Shown here piece after piece: positions 34,260 through 37,519 of a stretch of DNA of 37,519 nucleotides. Source of the stretch: Magnetococcales bacterium (lineage in GTDB: Bacteria > Pseudomonadota > Magnetococcia > Magnetococcales > JADFYX01). Positions within the stretch are counted from its first letter, which is position 1. Each line of letters opens with the position of its first letter. Where the stretch lies: the NCBI GenBank assembly GCA_015232405.1, contig JADFZS010000052.1, positions 1-37,519 of the forward strand, given 5' to 3'. The notes under the pieces were generated by a model. That model did not search any database, was not told where the DNA came from, and saw only the letters and a program-made list of their open reading frames with translations. Made by a program: the position numbers and the translations under genes.

Positions 34260-35117
34260 TTACGCCATGTACGCACCACCAACCGCCGTTTCTAGGTTGA
34301 ACAATTGACGTTTAACTTCCTCAAGCTCTTCCAACAAACCTTGAATGGTTGATGAGAGAGCCATTCCCAATAGGTTGAGTTGGTTCAGATCAACTACGCC
34401 AGTCCACTCATCCATAAAAATTTTCTTCACTTCAATGGACAGTACGCAACCAGATCCAGGAAAGTTCCTATGTACCCATTCAGGAAGGTAACCACCTTGA
34501 AATTTAATATTCTCCCTTACATCTAAAGTCCGACCTTGATAATCAAATTCTTTCAGATCATTGATGAATCGATCTATTATCCTTTCCCATAGCCACCTGT
34601 TACCCATGGTCCCTGTCCCAATATTGATTTCAGGATTCTTGGTTGGGTCGTCAATTACAGAGTCTGGGCCACCTCTACGGTGATTGTATGTATGCAAATC
34701 CAGAACTATAAAATGGCTGTAGAGCCGTTGTTTCTCTTCTAGCAACTCAAACAGGCTTGCAAAAAAACGGTCGTGGTAAGAGAGCCTTGATTCAATCGTT
34801 TGGGGATCTTGATCTTTATTCCATACTTTCATACCCCATGCGTCTTCAGGAAGCAGATAGGCCGCTTTATCTCTAGGGCGATTCAGATCTACCCAGAATC
34901 GTGATAGGTTTACCACAACTTGGGTTGGGGCTATCTCTGTCCACCATTCTGTAAAAGGGTCTTCTTCCCGCATTCGATCCATCTGACTCAATGCCAGACC
35001 GTATTCTTGCGCAAAAGGTATGAAATTACCGTTATGGATAGCTGTAGCGATCACAGGTCCATCTCCTTTTTTGAAACACCAAGGTAGTGGTAAGTACCCG
35101 AAAAATTCATTTCCCAT
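34260..35117 (-). CDS. N-formylglutamate amidohydrolase-family enzyme
   Basis: A 285-residue zinc amidohydrolase of the FGase family. Family segments are VIATAIHNGNFIP near the start (zinc His), VVNLSRFWVDLNRPRD, LDLHTYNHRRGGP (zinc His and the conserved Arg pair), and PEWVHRNFPGSGCVLSIEVKKIFMDEW at the end. In histidine degradation FGase frees glutamate from N-formylglutamate, but no hut genes are here. Family members also occur beside QEGLA/ATP-grasp genes, where they probably hydrolyse another acyl-amino acid. ATG follows a GGGTACTTAC-poor region, so the start is by homology only. Confidence 0.9.
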   Translation of the reverse strand: MGNEFFGYLPLPWCFKKGDGPVIATAIHNGNFIPFAQEYGLALSQMDRMREEDPFTEWWTEIAPTQVVVNLSRFWVDLNRPRDKAAYLLPEDAWGMKVWNKDQDPQTIESRLSYHDRFFASLFELLEEKQRLYSHFIVLDLHTYNHRRGGPDSVIDDPTKNPEINIGTGTMGNRWLWERIIDRFINDLKEFDYQGRTLDVRENIKFQGGYLPEWVHRNFPGSGCVLSIEVKKIFMDEWTGVVDLNQLNLLGMALSSTIQGLLEELEEVKRQLFNLETAVGGAYMA

Positions 35118-35172
35118 GAATCATCATCAGTATCAGTATCAGCATTACACTGACTCTGAAATTCCTTATTCA

Positions 35173-35547
35173 TTAGTTATTATTGGAGCCAGTTTTTTTT
35201 AACGGTACGGTATTCTTGTATGTCGGATTGGGCACATTTACATCATCTAAGGAGTCTTCATCTGGGTAGTAGGATTCTTCAGTAATTATTTCATTATTTT
35301 GCCATTCTGGAATATCTTCACTCTCCTCCAGACTATTTGCCATAGTACTATCTTTGGTTTCCCTTAATGTTTCGATGCATTGATACACATAATCCTGCAA
35401 CTCTTTCTTTGGCACTCCATCTTCTTTGGCCCACCTTCTACACTCTTGCTCGTTCGTGGCATCCAAGTCCGATTGTTCAGATTTTGCCAAAGCAGAAGAT
35501 GACAAAATAAAGCTGGATAGCAGAATCAATACGGTTTTCTTAATCAT
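35173..35547 (-). CDS. small exported cysteine-pair protein (paralogue B)
   Basis: A 124-residue secreted protein. The signal peptide is MIKKTVLILLSSFILSSSALA, cut after ALA. The mature part has ECRRWAKEDGVPKKELQDYV then C, about 26 residues apart, followed by a long acidic, disordered tail. The block closely matches that of the neighbouring upstream gene, so they are paralogues. Its ATG overlaps the upstream stop (TAATG), implying translational coupling. The two cysteines probably form a disulfide in the periplasm. No known function. Confidence 0.75.
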   Translation of the reverse strand: MIKKTVLILLSSFILSSSALAKSEQSDLDATNEQECRRWAKEDGVPKKELQDYVYQCIETLRETKDSTMANSLEESEDIPEWQNNEIITEESYYPDEDSLDDVNVPNPTYKNTVPLKKTGSNNN

Positions 35548-35819
35548 TATTTTTCTCCAAATTTGTTATGCTGAGAATCAACCGTGGTCTCAGAGTTAGT
35601 TTGTATTATTTGAGAATCAGTTTTGTTTCCTATCTCTCCTTTAGTCTCTTTAAGGCATGAGATAATAAATTCCTTCATATCACTGGGAGAAATTCCGTCC
35701 TCTTCTGCCCATGTTCGGCAGTCAACTTCCGCTTTTGACATTAATTTCAATGACGGTTCGGCATAAAGATTTGTGGTTAGAAACATACTGATAACCATCA
35801 TAAAATATGTTTTTTTCAT
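35547..35819 (-). CDS. small exported cysteine-pair protein (paralogue A)
   Basis: A 90-residue secreted protein. ATG 35819 was chosen because AGGAG lies eight bases upstream and it begins a clean signal peptide (MKKTYFMMVISMFLTTNLYA). The longer frame from 35894 overlaps the methyltransferase gene and spoils it. The mature part has DCRTWAEEDGISPSDMKEF then ISC, the same Cys-x2-WA-x-EDG-...-C block as paralogue B, and a Thr/Ser/Asn-rich tail. It starts 23 bases after the CheR-like gene. Confidence 0.75.
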   Translation of the reverse strand: MKKTYFMMVISMFLTTNLYAEPSLKLMSKAEVDCRTWAEEDGISPSDMKEFIISCLKETKGEIGNKTDSQIIQTNSETTVDSQHNKFGEK

Positions 35820-35842
35820 CTTGGTTTTCTCCTGGGAGGATT

Positions 35843-37123
35843 TCAGATATACGTAGGAAAAAATGTTCCTGAATTGCGTAAATGTTTTCGCCACCTGAGA
35901 TTTTTCGTAAATGGGGAAACACCAGTTAATAGAGAGTTCCGATTTGTTACCTTCTTTTTGACCAGGTTTTTTATCAACGATTTGAGAGCTGAACGTCTCC
36001 CAGAATCCAAGGCGTTCGTTTCTTGGTCGATTTCCAATGCCACCTGAGAGGCATCCAAGGCTTCTCGGTATTTTCCAAGCTTCAACAAAGCTTGTGACTT
36101 ACCAAAAAGAGCCTGAGGGGCATTGTGGCTATGACGGGCAAGAATTCCGTCATACTGTTGAATGGCTCGTTCAAAGTTTCCTCCTTTTAAAGAAGATTTC
36201 GCCCGGTGCATGAGTAATTGAGACCTGTTTTTTTCAGCTGACATGCTGTTTTTTTCTGCTGAGATGTTTGTTGAGAGCGTTTCCGCCTTTTTTCGGTATA
36301 TCCAACTGCCTTCTAACTGAAATGGCTGGAAATGAGCAAGTCCAAGAAAACCGGAATTGGCGTCCAACATCAGAACCCCATCTTCGGACAGTGTGTCATA
36401 AAGAGTCAGCAGCAGCCGATTTCTGGCTTCAGGGGTTAATTGGGGAAGTAGGTGACGACAAAAAACAATATCAAAAGGATGCTTTGTAATTGAACTCTCT
36501 TCCTCAACTATTGAAGACCATGTCAGTGTAACTTGATTGCGAATTGTCGAGTTAAGTTGATGTTGATCTGACGAGATAGGAGTAAAAAATTGCTGCCGAA
36601 TTTCCTGTGAAACCATATCAATGGCTCCTGCCTGGAAAACTCCGCTCTTCCCCCTGTTAATGGAAGATTTGGAAAAACCGATACCTTGAATTTCCACAAG
36701 GGATGGAAAAATCCCCGCTTCATGAATAAGCAAAGCCAGTGAATAAGGCTCTTCACCCTGGATGCAGCCGATACTTAAAATACGCACGGGGCTTCCCGGC
36801 CTTTTAGCCAATAACGTTGGTAGCAGACGTAAAACAACCAAGTCAATTTGTGACCTGTCCTGAAAAAATTTTGAATGAGATGGAAGAAGGCTATCTATAA
36901 ATGTCTGGCCAGAAATAGATCCATCAAGTAAGGATTGTTTATATTTCTCAGGAGAGAGTTTTTCCCGGATTGAGAGATGATTGATAATCATTTCCATCAT
37001 CTCCATGCGATTGGGAGTCATCTTGAAACCAGTCATATTGACGAACCAGTCGACTATACGGCTATTCTCCTCCTTAACCGAAGCTGATGATTCTTTATTA
37101 TTGAGTCGGAAATTATCCATCAC
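35843..37123 (-). CDS. CheR-like SAM methyltransferase with TPR tail
   Basis: A 426-residue protein: a helical N-terminal CheR domain (about 30-95), a SAM-binding methyltransferase domain (about 105-265) with VRILSIGCIQGEEPYSLAL and FDIVFCRHLLPQL, and TPR-like repeats (about 300-385, AKSSLKGGNFERAIQQYDG and ALLKLGKYREALDAS). Classical CheR methylates chemoreceptor glutamates. Two usual signatures are altered: the TxFFR segment reads SKFFQD, and the FCRNVLIYF motif reads FCRHLLPQL. The receptor substrate may therefore differ. The TPRs probably recruit a partner. It is the first gene of the - strand locus. Confidence 0.85.
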   Translation of the reverse strand: MMDNFRLNNKESSASVKEENSRIVDWFVNMTGFKMTPNRMEMMEMIINHLSIREKLSPEKYKQSLLDGSISGQTFIDSLLPSHSKFFQDRSQIDLVVLRLLPTLLAKRPGSPVRILSIGCIQGEEPYSLALLIHEAGIFPSLVEIQGIGFSKSSINRGKSGVFQAGAIDMVSQEIRQQFFTPISSDQHQLNSTIRNQVTLTWSSIVEEESSITKHPFDIVFCRHLLPQLTPEARNRLLLTLYDTLSEDGVLMLDANSGFLGLAHFQPFQLEGSWIYRKKAETLSTNISAEKNSMSAEKNRSQLLMHRAKSSLKGGNFERAIQQYDGILARHSHNAPQALFGKSQALLKLGKYREALDASQVALEIDQETNALDSGRRSALKSLIKNLVKKKVTNRNSLLTGVSPFTKNLRWRKHLRNSGTFFPTYI

Positions 37124-37163
37124 CTGTTTCCATTGACTTGCCGATAGTGCAAACTGCCGCTAT

Positions 37164-37185
37164 AAACGTCTTAGTACAGACGTTT
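37164..37185. promoter_or_regulatory. hairpin/dyad in the divergent region of the CheR-like and response-regulator genes
   Basis: AAACGTCT (37164-37171) and AGACGTTT (37178-37185) are perfect complements around TAGTAC. A second near copy of CGTCTTAGTAC (CGTCTTTAGTAC, 37190-37201) follows. Such repeats fit binding sites for a regulator of both divergent genes. Confidence 0.4.
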
Positions 37186-37278
37186 CTCAGCGTCTTTAGT
37201 ACTAATACACAAGAAAAGCTTCTGGAGTTTTTCCAACTTGTTGCTGGATTGTTTCAAACAAAGAAAAATGGGCTGGAA

Positions 37279-37476
37279 ATGAAGAAAAAGCAGAGACTGC
37301 TGATAGTTGAAGATGATTTAACCTTGCGAGAGGTGATTGCCGCCTATCTTGAAGAGGCTGGTTTCCACATCATTCTTGCAGAAGATGCCAAAGGGTTCCA
37401 CAGACACTTCACCCAAGGCCGAATCGATCTGGTGTTGCTTGATCTGGAGCCAACCGGATTAAAGGCGGTAACCTAG
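37279..37476 (+). pseudogene. response-regulator fragment, broken inside the receiver
   Basis: The ATG at 37279 starts a normal receiver N-terminus (MKKKQRLLIVEDDLTLREV, acidic pair E-D-D) through the acceptor segment IDLVLLDLE. The normal LPGxDG continuation is replaced by PTGLKAVT and a stop at 37474-37476, 65 residues in all. The beta4-beta5 half and any output domain are absent. The upstream frame from 37138 adds a poor leader. The next 43 bases look like another gene's tail in a different frame. It may be a genuine disruption or an assembly join. Confidence 0.6.
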
Positions 37477-37519
37477 ATGATAGATCAAAATGGGAGACCT
37501 TCACTGTTGAAAGTACAAA

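Noticed and set aside
35820..35894. Longer start for the first exported protein
   Set aside because: It would overlap the CheR-like gene and put 25 non-signal residues before a clear signal peptide that has its own AGGAG site.

Overview
The window is about 37.5 kb of AT-rich DNA with tightly packed genes from a Gram-negative, probably aquatic and signalling-rich proteobacterium. The evidence is the muropeptide-recycling pair ampD-mpl, an AlgH/YqgE protein, a LexA/DinB SOS set and a c-di-GMP/CheB/hybrid-kinase set. I cannot place the lineage securely. A deep-branching proteobacterium (for example a magnetococcal type) would fit, but that is a guess.

Layout. (1) 105-2906, + strand: NifU-type Fe-S protein, AmpD, Mpl and AlgH in one operon (Fe-S delivery and cell-wall recycling). 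(2) 2907-3640: an AhpD-like gene behind a clear promoter whose -10 box lies inside a perfect 10+10 bp palindrome. (3) 3820-5911: tRNA-Leu(CAG), a large PilZ-domain gene, and a degraded copy of the tRNA 3' end about 2 kb downstream, suggesting an old tRNA-targeted integration. (4) 5912-7351: a B12-dependent radical SAM enzyme. (5) 7721-14443, + strand: a REC-GGDEF-EAL protein, a 1366-residue hybrid histidine kinase with three receivers, and a stand-alone CheB methylesterase domain. (6) 14592-15308: an SRAP (YedK/HMCES) abasic-site protein. (7) 16012-19890: an unrecognised 282-residue protein followed by a 1000-residue Ser/Thr kinase with large insertions, bordered by AT-rich non-coding DNA. (8) 20426-25967, - strand: lexA, dinB, mrfA, mrfB in transcription order, a DNA-damage locus. 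(9) 26129-29240: GNAT acetyltransferase, beta-hydroxyacid dehydrogenase, DUF2784 membrane protein, an orphan phage-type S24 repressor and a zinc-ribbon/TM microprotein. (10) 29302-37123, - strand: eleven co-directional genes. In transcription order they are a CheR-like methyltransferase with TPRs, two paralogous exported cysteine proteins, an N-formylglutamate-amidohydrolase-family enzyme, a receiver, a CDP-alcohol phosphatidyltransferase, a Lys/Glu-rich small protein, a stand-alone DnaJ-type zinc finger, a DUF1704/QEGLA metallopeptidase and a GshB-type ATP-grasp ligase. (11) 37279 to the end: the start of a response regulator that breaks off inside its receiver domain.

The strongest candidates for an undescribed system are region 10 and region 7. 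In region 10 a ligase, a peptidase and an amidohydrolase are packed with small proteins that could be substrates or carriers. In region 7 an unusual kinase is paired with an orphan partner. Functions are read from recognisable motifs and family knowledge. Operons, operators and system-level roles are inferences from spacing, strand and symmetry.
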